Shown: in pieces, positions 47,380 through 61,700 of the stretch
Position numbering within the stretch: the first letter of the stretch is position 1
Layout: each line of letters opens with the position of its first letter
NCBI GenBank assembly: GCA_963969365.1
Contig: OZ017748.1
Coordinates: forward strand, 2,725,001 to 2,789,000
DNA length: 64,000 nt
From: Asterochloris sp. CNOR1
Lineage: Eukaryota; Chlorophyta; Trebouxiophyceae; Trebouxiales; Trebouxiaceae
Direction of reading: 5' to 3'
Translations under genes and position numbers: made by a program
The notes under the pieces: model-generated
Database searches by the model: none
Told to the model about the DNA's origin: nothing
What the model saw: only the letters and a program-made list of their open reading frames with translations

Positions 47380-48555
47380 ATGGCCTACTACTGCAATTCT
47401 GTAAGCCTCACCAGATTGCCCAAACCTTGTCTTGGAAGGCTGAGAGAACATAAAACACATATGCGATCATATGCACAAAGGTCAGCTGTAAAACAGCAAC
47501 GCAGACCAAGCAGCCTAGGAAATGGTAACCGCAAAATTGCACTATGGGCGACAGCTGGCATAGGAGCCTTGCTGGGGGCTGCAATGTGGCCTGCGCATGC
47601 AGCACATGCACTGACGCTGCGCAAGGCTTTGGCTGGGCCCCTGTTTGAGCCTCTGGTGGCCTCAGAGCCTGAATGGCTGCGCAGCCTGGTCTGGAATGAC
47701 TTCCGGTGAGTGTAGTGCTCACTGAACCTCCAGAGGCATGCAAAAGGAATGACCACAACCTTCAGAATTGCAGGTTAGCTGTGGCTTTCAATGTTCTGGT
47801 GCCGATGGTGCTCTGGATCTGGGCGCTGGGGGCACAGACAGGGGTGGATGATGCCATCAAGCGCATCATGTTCAGGCAAGTCGACTCTCATCTGGGCCTC
47901 GTGATCAACCTCACAATCAGTATGTCTTGCTTGCAGTTACTGGCAGGCTGCAAGCCTCTTGATGGGGACTGTCTACCTGAACATTGGAGCTCAACCAGTT
48001 GGGTTTCTTACGGCCCTGGCAGTGCAGGCAGGCACCTCTACACAATCCAGAGTTCTCATGCTTGCTCACAGCCCTGTACAGTCCCATTGCACTTGTGCAG
48101 CTATGCACACAAACATCAACATGTTGCAGGTCATGATTGTGGCAAGTGTCTGGTGGTGGAAGGACCTGAATCAAGAGGTGGCTGAGACCAGGGGCGCCCT
48201 GAAGGGAACATTTGTGGTCTGGCGCTGGGGGGTGACAGCCCTTGGCGTGGCCGGGACGTTGGCACAGGCTAGCCAGACCCAGGTCAGCTGCACCCTGGCC
48301 AGCAGCCCCTCAGACATCCTCAGCAAGCCTGTCTGTGCAGCCTGGCTGGAGCCACCTTACGGCTACAAGGAGATCTTGCACTCGAATCTGCCAGCGGACA
48401 AGCTGCAGCTGGTTGGCTTCTTCATAGCCGCTGTCTGGGCAGCCTACCTGCTGTTCTACATTGTCAACACCCTTCCCAAAACAGGGCGGCAGGCCCGCAG
48501 AAACCTTTCCATGTCTTACAAGGTTCTGCACAGGCTGGGCTTCTATACCTCGTGA
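47380..48555 (+). CDS. DUF3177 family plastid membrane protein
   Basis: Member of a membrane protein family of unknown function found in cyanobacteria and plastid-bearing eukaryotes. Exon 1 (47380-47705) encodes a basic plastid leader, a possible thylakoid-type hydrophobic stretch ending in AHA, and EPEWLRSLVWNDFR. Exon 2 (47774-47875) is LAVAFNVLVPMVLWIWALGA. Exon 3 (from 47937) is YWQAASLLMGTVYLNIGAQP followed by VGFLTALA. Exon 4 (48130-48555) contains SVWWWKDLNQEVAETRGALK, VVWRWGVTALGV, CAAWLEPPYGYKEILHSNLP and a last helix, FFIAAVWAAYLLFYIVNTL. About four hydrophobic helices in total. Conserved family features are the W-D/N-x-R entry, the WRW motif and WLEPPxGY. Intron 2 (47876-47936) has a GC donor, and intron 3 could also use one (VQ|GCAGGC) or a nearby GTGCAG. 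It ends 58 bp from the stop of the MYST gene on the other strand. Confidence 0.8.
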
Positions 48556-48613
48556 GTGACAGAGCAGTTCTAAGTGAGAGAAATATGTACAGAGTGCGTC
48601 AGAAGCCGGTGGT

Positions 48614-52065
<3,452 letters not shown>

Positions 52066-52421
52066 CTGCAGACAGGGCGAAGCGTTAGCAATGTGTGCTG
52101 GCATGCCTGCTGCTGACAGACACGTTATCGCATACCTGCACCAGAGAGCTTCTTCGAGAGGACAGTGTCCGCGTCAGGTCACCGCCTCTCGCCATGCCTT
52201 GGACACAGCTTCAAACACAGCTGCCACACTTAGCCGGGGCGACAAAATTATAGTATACATTCAGAGTCCGAGGTCAAGCAAGGCAGGCAATACAGGAATT
52301 GCAAAGGCACCAGGCTTCCAGCTCTGCTTGCAAAGACGAGCACACCACGAGCAACCACGAGAGACAGGTCCGCTGCTGCTGCTGCTGCTGCGAACACGCT
52401 GCTGCAGTCACCCCGTCACCA

Positions 52422-53803
52422 CTATGGCGAGAGATGGTCCTGTTCGCGCCTGCGCCGCACAAGCTCGGTTGAGGACACACGGCTGGACCCAGGCACTGAG
52501 AGATGGTGGTGCTGGCCGCATGGCCGGCCCTGACTCTGGGAACAGGTCAGGGCTCCAGGCTGCTGCTGCCCCTGCTGTCCGGCGAGCACCACAGCTCACA
52601 AGATGCCGGCATCAGGTCAAGCCCCCACAGCGGCAGCCTGGAGGCACCGTTGATGCCCTGAATTCTGCTCCTGCTGCTGCAATTGCTTCTTCAGTTGCAT
52701 CACATGCACAAACTGCTGCCCCAGTTGCCTCAGTTGCACCAGCTGCTGCCCCAGCTGCTCTGATTCGTGCCCCAGTTGATGTAATTGCACCTGGTGCTGC
52801 CCCAGTCGATGCTCAGGCCATTTCACTGCCCCAGTTCCAGTCCACTATGCTTTCAGAACACTCTGCACAGCTTCAGGACCTCCAACGTCAGATGCAGCTC
52901 CTGAACAAGGACTTCCAGCGCCAGCTGCTCCAGCTACGGCAACAGCTACAGGACAGGGAGGAAGTCATCAGCCAGCTGCAGCACCAGTTCATCCAGGTTC
53001 AGGAAGAGGTGCAGGGCAACAGCCGGGGCCAGCTGCTCCTGGAGCACGCCGTGCGCTCATGCCAGCGGCAGCAGGGCCAACAGCGGGCCCACCCCTCCAC
53101 CTCCCCTCCACTCCGGCACACGCCTCAGACGCTGACACAGCCAGCCACACAGGCCCCAGCACAGCCCTAGCCCCCAGCACAGCTGCCAGTACAGCACCAG
53201 CCCCCAGTACAGCCGTCAGCACAGCCTTCAGCCCAAAACACAGTACAGCGGGCAGCACAGCCACCACGCCACCAGAGTGAGCTGACAGCGCTCATCCCCA
53301 GCTGGGAGAGGCTGCAGCAGCCCCCAATCGACATTGAGGAGGCGCCCGGCAGCGACATGGTGCTGCCTGAGGAGCATGAGAGGCGCAAGCGCAGCGCCAA
53401 TGTGGTGATGTATGGCCTCTCGGGGGAAAGCTCTGCATGCTTGAAGCAGGCAGCGGAGGAGGTGTTCCAGGCACTGAACCTGCCCCACGCTGGACAGCAT
53501 GTGGTTGCAGTGCAGCCCCTGCCTACCCAGGGTCCCCACCCCCCCGTGGTTGTGCGTTTTGATGACCCTTACTGGAGCACACGCCTGCTGCGCTCCAAGC
53601 GTGGCATGCGGCGGCTCCCTGCACTTGCCAGGGTGTACACTGCTGAGCATCTCACCAGGATCCAACAGGCTGAGAAAGCTACAAGGCAGCCCAGGCTTGA
53701 TGCAGCTCGACAGCTGGGCCGTGCCTTCTGGCGGGGCAGTGATGTCATGTTGCACCGCAGAGAGGCCACCCCTGGCTCTGCCCCTGAGGACTTTGCCTGC
53801 TAG
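52422..53803 (+). pseudogene. LINE ORF1 (coiled-coil, nucleic-acid-binding protein)
   Basis: Non-LTR ORF1-type protein that would coat the element RNA. An Ala/Pro/Val-rich region with short repeats leads into a coiled coil (LQRQMQLLNKDFQRQLLQLR, about 52880-52970) and then a folded end beginning RRKRSANVVMYGLSGES and running through VVVRFDDPYWSTRLL, like the RRM-type core of L1 ORF1 proteins. An in-frame stop at 53168-53170 splits it; the same frame stays open on both sides. Upstream Met codons in the frame reach 52034, so the start is uncertain. Confidence 0.65.
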
Positions 53804-53821
53804 GGGTACAGGGGCCGTGGC

Positions 53822-56800
53822 TTGCAACATCAATGCAGAATAATGCAGTGGAACATGCATGGCGGCCTAGCCGGCAACAACAAGCATGATGCACTTGCTG
53901 TGCTTGCTGCAGGACACCCAGCCCTCATTTTGCTCACAGAAACGCATGCCAGCCAGTTTGACTATAGAGCGCCCAACTTGCAGGGATATGACTGCATTAG
54001 CAAGCCACGGCCCCAAGCCCAGCAGGCGAGGCGGGGGCCGCCAAGGGGAGGCATTGCAGTTTTTGTTGCTGATGGCATCAGACAGCATGTTAAAGAGTGG
54101 AAAGTGGCTGATGATGGCACTCACGTTATCCTGGAGCTTGCTGCAGGACTGCTCCTGCCAGAAGAACGGACAGCACATCTGGCAGTGTGCTACGTCCCAC
54201 CCAAACATGGACGCAACGGCAACCTTGAGACATTTGATGACCTGCAGCAGGATCTGGCAGAGCTGCCCCTGGACAGCCCAGTCCTGACTGCAGGGGACAT
54301 GAATGCGCATACTGCAGGGTTGACGGACCTGTACCCAGCACAGGACATTCTCAGTGATGAGGACTCGGGCTCTGATGACGACACTGAGCCCGAAGACTGG
54401 CCTGAGAACTTTCTGACTGTGCCCCGCAGGAACATGCAAGCCCCCAACACAAACAGCAACCACTGGGGCGAGGAATGTATCCAATACCTGCAGGCCACAG
54501 GCCAAGCCATCCTGAACGGCCGGGTACCAGGTGACCTCACCGGCAAGATCACCAGGCGAGACAAGCGGGGCCCGGGAAGCTTGCTTGACTACTTTGCTGC
54601 GCGTGCGGCAGTGGCCAAGCATGTGGTGTCCCTGCAAGTGCTGGATGACCCCTCCAGCCTGCCGGTCCTCTGCTCAGACCACCACCCTGTCCTGCTCACC
54701 CTGACTGGAGGCAGCGTAGAGTGGGCAAACCCCCAACGCGCTGCCCCAAAAGGATCGAGCAACATCAGATACCAAGCTGGCAGCCGGGAAGAGCTGCTTG
54801 CAAAGCTGCAGGCCGGACAGCAGACTACCTCACCCAGTGACTGTGCTGCGGCTGCCCACGGGGAGATCCTTGCCAGGGTGTCTGCTGCTGCAATGGACAC
54901 ATTCCCGCAACGCAAACGGCCCTGCCAAGTACAGATGCCACCATGGGCAGATGCAGAATACAGGCGGGGGAAGCAGAGGCTGGCACGCGCCTGGCGGCCA
55001 ATGCAAGTCCCTGCCTCTGAGCTGACTAGCCTGCAACACCAGGTGCAGGGTATGCGAAAAGCACAAGAAGCGCAACTACTTCAAGGCCAACATGGTCAAA
55101 CTTGAAGCTGCATGCAGGGCAGGGCACCAGTCCTTCTGGATACCCTTCAAGGTCCGGAAACAGTCCCAATGCCCTGTCAATGCCCAAGCACAGCTGACAT
55201 ACATGCAGGAACTACATGGCACGGTGCCGGCACCCGCCCCTGTCCAGCTGTTCCCCTGTGAGCTACCAGCTTACAGGGATCCTGCCCCTGATGCGGCACA
55301 ACTGAACGCTGACATCACTGCCGCAGAGGTTGAAAGAGCCCTGCGGCGGGCCAAGCGCGGTAAGGCAGCGGGCCATGATGGCCTGTCTGCAGACCTGCTC
55401 AAGGATGCAGCTCCTGCCCTGCTGGACAAGTATGTTGACCTTTTCAATCTTATGCTGGCGGGTGACATTCCTGATGCACTATCCATGGGCATCATCATGG
55501 CTGTGCACAAACTGGTGACAAATGTGACATGGCTAATTACAGGAGCATCACAGTCACACCGCCACTCATAAAGGTGTTTGATTCTGTCCTAGAGTGCAGA
55601 CTTACTGCATGGACAGAAGAGCATGGCCTCCGAGCTGCCAGCCAGGCGGGGTTTCGCCCTGACCAACGCACCAGTGATCAACACTATGTCCTCCATACTC
55701 TGCAGGACAAGTACTGCCGTGAAGGGGGACAGCTCCACTGCTGTTTTGTGGATTTCCGCAAAGCCTTCGACACTGTGCCACGGGATGTGCTGTGGGCAGT
55801 GCTCAGTAGCATTGGTGTTGGGGGCCGCTTCCTGTCCTGCCTGCAGGCCATGTACAGCAAAGACTGTGCAGCAGTCAAGACAGCTGATGGCCTCAGCAAG
55901 CCCTTCAGATGCCATCAAGGGGTACAGCAGGGAAGTCCATTGAGCCCGGCGCTCTTTGGTATCTTTGTTGACGCTCTGGAGCGTCTCATGCAGAGGAACT
56001 TTGGCCTCGATGTGCCAGAACTTGACGGGCATGCTGTTCCCCTGCTGCTGTACGCAGATGACCTGGTGCTCATCAGCCGCTCAGCTATGGTTGCAAGGCC
56101 TGCTGGACACATTGCATCAGTTTGCCACCTGCCGCAGACTGCAGGTCAGCATCAAGAAGACCGAGGTGCTTGTGTTCCAGCCGCGCAGGCCTGCGCTGGC
56201 CAGTCTGCCAACGCTCCACTACAACCGCAAGGCCCTGAAGAAGGTCCACCAATTCAAGTACCTTGGCCTTTCACTGGAGACACAGGGTGGATTCAGGGAG
56301 GCCATTGCACAACTGTGTGCAAGCGCACGAAGGGCTGCCTTTGCTGTGCGGCACCGATGTTGTCGGCAGGGCATCTCCAGCTTGGACTGCATCCTCAAGC
56401 TGTTCAACGCCAAGGTGCTGCCCATCTTGTCATACGGCTGCGAGGTTTGGTTCGGCACCTGCTGCAAGGACACAACCAAGCGGCGGTGGGCTGAGCCAGC
56501 CGAGCAGGTGTACAGGGATTTCCTGCGCGGCATCCTGGGCGTATCTCGGCGTGCACCTACCGCTGCTGTGTATGCAGAGTTTGGCACATATCCGTTGGCT
56601 GTGCATTGGGCTAGGGTGGCGGCTCGCTTCCAGGCCCGTGCCCAGTGCATGGAGGATGACAGACCTGTGCGCTGGGCAGCCACATACTGGGGGGTCCCAG
56701 GCCCTGGCACAGACGTGACTAACACTGAGGGCATGGCTGCTGCAGCAGAGGTTGCAAATTCAAGGCTGATTGCAGCAGCCCAGGGCCCATCCTTGTCCCT

Positions 56801-57254
56801 GAATACTTCCATGATGTTAAGCTGCAGGAAGGCTTGGAGCCATACCTGCATCATGTCAAGATTGCCAACCACAGGCGGGCACTGGCCCGCCTAAGGCTCA
56901 GTTGCAGTGAACTCAGGGTCTGCACAGACAGGATTAAAGCCTGTGCGCCCACCCAGGGAGCAAAGGGTATGCCGCCTATGCTCCACTGGTGCTGTGGACG
57001 ATGAGTTGCACATCTTGACAACATGCCCAGCCATGTCTGGTCTCCGTGCAAGCTGCCCTGAGCTCCAGCGAGAGCACAGAAATTTAGCCAGTGTGTTTGC
57101 AGGTTGCAAGCTGTGCTCACTGGGCTGGTTCGCATGCCAGGCCTTGCGAGAGCACAGCCGCCTACTGGAGGCCATGGGCCAGCCACTGTGGCCTGCCAAC
57201 TATGTACCACAGACCAACTGCAGGCCTGGTCCCCGCAGGCGGCGACGGCTATAG
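53822..57254 (+). pseudogene. LINE ORF2 (APE endonuclease, reverse transcriptase, zinc knuckle)
   Basis: Polyprotein for target-primed reverse transcription. Endonuclease (53822-54750): RIMQWNMHGG, LILLTETHAS, LTAGDMNAHTAG and the catalytic SDHHPVLL. Reverse transcriptase (about 55310-56100): GKAAGHDGLSADLLKD, NYRSITVTPPLIKVFDSVL, AGFRPDQRTSDQ, FVDFRKAFDTVPRDV, GVQQGSPLSPALFGIF and the active site YADDLVLISRSA. Thumb and downstream region: VSIKKTEVLVFQ, FKYLGLSLETQ, ILSYGCEVWFGT. C-terminal knuckle: CRLCSTGAVDDELHILTTCP (about 56970-57040). The frame shifts near 55060, 55515, 56090 and again near 56800-56960, so no intact protein is made. ORF2 begins 19 bp after the ORF1 stop, as in two-ORF LINEs. 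Confidence 0.85.
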
Positions 57255-57697
57255 CACAACCACCCCTGCGGGATGAAAATTTGGTAGGCTCAAAGTCAGG
57301 GTTGGTGGGCGAGGTGTCAGTTGCCGGCCCACGGCTCATGCACTGCTGCAGCCCACCTGCATGCTGACACGCCCTGCACCACTAACAGTAGCAACGGTTG
57401 TTGCGGGAAGGCCAACTCCATTCGAGTTGACTGACCTCGTTATCGGCCCTTGGCGCTCAAGTTGGATGCTTGGCATGATCTCACAAGTGCACCACCCGTG
57501 AACCATCGATGAAACAGTCGTTGGGCCCCCAGCTGTGGCCTGCTGTACGACGAAAATTATTATTATAAGGAATGGCCAATGTTTTTGCAGAGGCATGAGC
57601 CTGCAGGGCACTGAGGGGCGTCTCTGAAATGAAGCCATTTGGGCAGGCAACATGCAGAGTTGGTTACACATGGCCCAGTACACTGGATTGTTGAGCT

Positions 57698-58360
57698 TCA
57701 GCAGAGCACAGTTGCAATCCAGTGCCTAAAGTCATGAACTTGGTTCTGCCAATGCATTGCCAGTTGGAACCTGCCAAATCCTGTCAGCGCAACCAAGCTC
57801 AGCAAGGTGCGCGAAACAGAGGCATGCAGTGACCCTAGCTGCTGTGTGGCTGTGATGCCAGCCTTGCGGTCCTGCAAGCACACTACCCAGCCGTAGCTTA
57901 GTATGAGCAGCACCAACGCATCAAGATGCTCATAGCCGGCTTGGGGATGTGAGCCCACTTCAGGCATGTTGCCTGCGTATCAGGGTCACAGCCTTCTTGC
58001 AGATGCCACAGAGGGATGGTCTGGCATTTCTGAGCACATTGAGCAATTACAGCTTCCGTCTTGGTCATGTTGACTGTGATGCAACTTCACGCAATCAATC
58101 TGTAGAGGTTTCATCAGGTGCTGTAGCCCATCTGGCCTTTCTGCTGATGAGAAGAACCAAGTCATTTGTGTGCACAAGTAGTGTCATGCCCAGTACAAGC
58201 GGGATGGTTGCCAGGGCGTCTGGTGAGCACCTTCTCAAGAGCCTAAACAGCAACGAGCTGCTGCGCAGTGCCCAGGTGCGGACCACTTCCTGGCAATTGT
58301 TCCCAGGCTTGAACCCACTCACTATTCCACTGGACGATGCTGAAGGCACTTTCTTGACGC
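57698..58360 (-). mobile_element. Old antisense LINE fragment (reverse transcriptase part)
   Basis: On the minus strand, from right to left, remnants of a second reverse transcriptase can be read: a decayed active-site strand LVHTNDLVLLISRKA (about 58177-58120; YADD is now HTND), then VNMTKTEAVIAQCAQ (about 58075-58025), then LILSYGWVVCLQDRKAG and GRFQLAMHWQNQVHDF (57967-57698). The order and spacing match the same segments of the neighbouring LINE ORF2, but identity is low and the frame is broken, so it is older. The two elements lie tail to tail. Neither border is defined. Confidence 0.65.
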
Positions 58361-58730
58361 TTGGCTGTGGCAATGCATGCAAAAGGTGACCTGAAGTTCG
58401 AAGGGTCTGACCTGAGCTGCTGGCTGGACCATGTGCTGTTGCAGCAGGAGACACAGCTGTGACAACGCGTAGATGATTGACATCAGGACACTGGTCAGCA
58501 TAGTCTGGCATTGCTAGCAGCACAGCACTGACTCGCTATACAGCTATGAGAGACAATTTATTCATCAATGTTGAAAGGATCACTGTACGCTTGCCCAGCC
58601 AGGGCCAATTGTTCCACAAGCTGTGTATTGCCGCACTGTACCAATGCCAAAGCTGTCAAGTGAGCCTCTTCACGCTGCATGCTGCTGTCAAAAGTCCACC
58701 AATGTGGCCTTCTGCCACACTTTGTGCAGA
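58361..58730. other. Spacer between LINE remnant and the RGG-rich gene
   Basis: About 370 bp with no convincing exon. It probably includes the 3' UTR of the minus-strand RGG-rich gene; otherwise I see nothing in it. Confidence 0.4.
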
Positions 58731-61700
58731 TCAGGCCCTGCTCCCGCCCCGCCCACGACACCCGTGACCACTGTTTCCCGGCTGGTGGCCGCCCCTGCCC
58801 TGCCCAGGGTTAGGCCCTGCACCCTGCTGCTGCCTGGGCCCGACTTGCCCGGGTGCCGGCTGCGGCAAAGAGGGGTTCTGCTGCTGCCGGGGGCCGCCCC
58901 TCCCGGGTGCGAGCCTGCCCTGCTGCCGCTGGCCAGGGGCAATCTGCCAGGGCCCCTCCTGCTGCTGCTCCCCAGATGGCCTGCCCCGCCCAGGTGCGGC
59001 GCTGCCCTGCTGCTGCTGCTGCCCAGGGCCACCTTGCCCAGGTGCAGGCCTCCTGGGCTGCTGCCTCAAGGCGCCCCCCTGTGCATGTGCAGGCCTGCCC
59101 TGCTGATAGTGCCCAGGGCCGCCCTGCCTCGGGATGGCTTGGCCCTGCTGATGCCGGCCAGGGCCGCTGTGCCCAGGTGCAGCCCGGCCCTGCTGCTGCT
59201 GCACAGGTGGGCCACTGCTCCTGCCACTGCCCTGGCTCACCTGCTGCTGGGGCCGCTGGGGTAGCACCCTGTCATCAACACGGCGCCTGTCCACCTGCAC
59301 AGGCGTCATGGGACACTCGATGAACTGCACCTCCAGGATCTGTGCAGAAGCAGCAGTGGAAGGGCAGGCAGGGCATGTTCAAGAAGAGGTGCCTGTGCAA
59401 GCAGCGGCTCTTTTGTGCCATGTGGTAGCCAGTGCTGCATGGTGTCAGTCAATGCTCCTGGACAGCTGGGGAGCAGTGTTCCTTGCATTGCGCTGCATAT
59501 GCACTCAGGGCCCCCTTGCAACCTCTTGGACAATGATAAGTGGCGCACTGGAGGCTGCCAGCAGGCCCTACTCTTTGCTATCACCTGAGCCTGTGTGTTG
59601 TGAGGGGCCAACAGGTTGTGGCCATGGCGGCGGGCGGCATTGTTGGGCTGGTGAGGGCCCCTGTGCTGCTGGGGACCAGTCTCGCGACCCATGCCCTGCA
59701 TGTGCCAATGCACGTGACGGTCATAATGCCAGTGTGCCTGCCTTGCGGCTTTATGGGCAGGAGCCATGCAGAGAGCGCAACACGACAAACTAACAGCTCA
59801 GGCTGAGCCACGCTCAGCATGCAAGGACAACAGGCAACAACAAGCTGGCATGCAGTTGAGAGCTAGCTATATGGAGGCTTCCAAGCTTTGCACCCGAGCT
59901 GGCAGCTTGCGCACATAACGGTACCAGCACGCAGTGTTTGACCCAGGGGCCACCCACCTGGCGCACAGCCTGGCTGCCAGCGCCGCACAGAGGGGACTGG
60001 GGCTGAGGTGGGTGTGCTGGCGCCCGCTTGGCCCTGTCTGCCCAGGACAGCCTCTCTACGGTGTTGGCCCCTGTGGCAGCAGACACAGGCGAAGGGGCAG
60101 CTGTGGTGGCGCTTACGCCACCCGCAGTGGGCTCTGTGGGGGCAGCGCCCCTGGAACCTGTACTGCTGCTGCTGCCACTGGAAGACCCAAGCTGGGTCAT
60201 GTTGCTGCCGGTCGGGGCGGCTGCAGGGGGTGCAGCAGGGGCTGCCTGTGGCGCATCCCCTGTCTGCTGCGTGACTGGCGCAAACAGAGCACCTGCTGAC
60301 GGCTGCTGGGCGCGCGCAGCACTGAGCGGCGGTGTCACAGGAACCTGGATAACCTACAGGCAGGCGGCGCTCAGTGCTGTCCAAGCAAGCGCCCCCTGCC
60401 AGCTGGCTGTGACGAGAGCCTTTACTATGCAAGCAGGCAGCAGCACAGCAACCTAGTGCTTCCATGCCTCTTCAAGGGCCCCAGGCATGACAGTATGAGC
60501 ACGTGATGCATGACGCCATGCAGCAGGCTGCAGCACAACAGATTAGCTGCAGGCGATGATCTGAAGATCAAAAGCAAGCCAATCACGCGCAGAGAGAACC
60601 CCCCCGTGCCGAATGGAGCAAGAGGCAGGCAGGATGGGGCGCGCACCTGCACGCTGGGCTGCCTGATCACGCTGACACTCTGCGAGAAGACTGGGCGCGC
60701 TCGTGGGGCCTGCTGTTGGTGTGCCGCCCCCCTGCCTGCAGGACCCTGCCGGTGCCCTTCGCCATCAAGGGGCACTTGCTGGGCGGGCACAGAAGGGCAT
60801 GACTGAGGCGCAGTGGAAGGCTTGGGGGGCGCTGGTGGCGTCCCCTGCTGGGCTGGCATTGCAGACTGCTGGGCGGTGGCCACTGCTGTAGCGCCAGGCG
60901 TCATCACAGGTGCAATAGACTGCTGCGTGGTGGCCACTGCTGGAATGCCAGGCTTCACAGGAGGCTGCTGGGTGGTGGCCACTGCTGGAGCGCCAGGGGT
61001 CATCATAGCCGCAGGAGGCTGCTGGGTGATGGCCACTGCTGGGGCGCCAGGCGTCGTCATCCTTGCCGAAGCCCCTCTGGATGGACCGCCAGGCTGAGAG
61101 TGGAAGGAGCCCACAGGCGCAGCAGGCCCCGGCTGCTGGCTGGCAGGGGTCTGCACGGAGGAGGCTGCTGCCGAGCGCGGGGGCAGCACCAGAGCGTCAG
61201 CTGTCGTCAGCTCCTGGCCTACAGAGGCGCATGCATGGTGTGAGACCACAGAGCAAAACAGATGCCATATCTGACACGCACTTGTGCAGAAGGGGTGTCG
61301 ATGCCTGCTAGTCCGCTCAAGTGCCATTATGGCTAGGTAGGCCCTGGCCCAAGTGCAGCAGAGAGTGACGTGAAGAGTGTGCTGCAGCATTGCAGCCCTG
61401 CCAGAGATTGTCAGCAAACGAGGCAGTCTCACTTGAGGAGCTTGGCAGGGGTGCATTCTCGCCCTGACCGAAGCTGCCAAATTGGATGCCAACCTGCAGG
61501 GGCGCAGCATTTGCACTTGGACCAGAAAGCTGACTTGCACAAGGTCAGGCCTCACTGGGACTATCAGGGCTTACAGGAAAATGCCAAAGTCAGCTCCAGT
61601 TGGCCTGAGGTCAGGGCTTGCAGGGATATGGCCAGCTGGCGGGAGACGGACGGCTCATGCAAAGGCCCAGTGACATGAATCCTGGGCGCAAAGCGAGCTG

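Larger units (their letters stand above)
52160..57570 (+). mobile_element. Non-LTR retrotransposon (LINE) with ORF1, APE endonuclease and reverse transcriptase, L1-like layout
   Basis: A nearly full-length LINE on the plus strand. ORF1 (about 52422-53803) has a coiled coil and an RNA-binding-type end; ORF2 (53822-57254) has an apurinic-type endonuclease, reverse transcriptase and a C-terminal zinc knuckle. After the coding part a 3' region of about 300 bp ends near a short attattattat run (about 57554-57565), a possible element tail. I could not define the 5' end or target-site duplications, so both borders are estimates. ORF2 changes frame several times and ORF1 has one in-frame stop, so this copy is inactive, but domains are still easy to read, implying a fairly young insertion. 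Confidence 0.85.

Noticed and set aside
52373-52390. (CTG)6 run as a disease-type expanded repeat
   Set aside because: Six units is ordinary in this CAG/CTG-rich genome and lies in LINE or flanking sequence.
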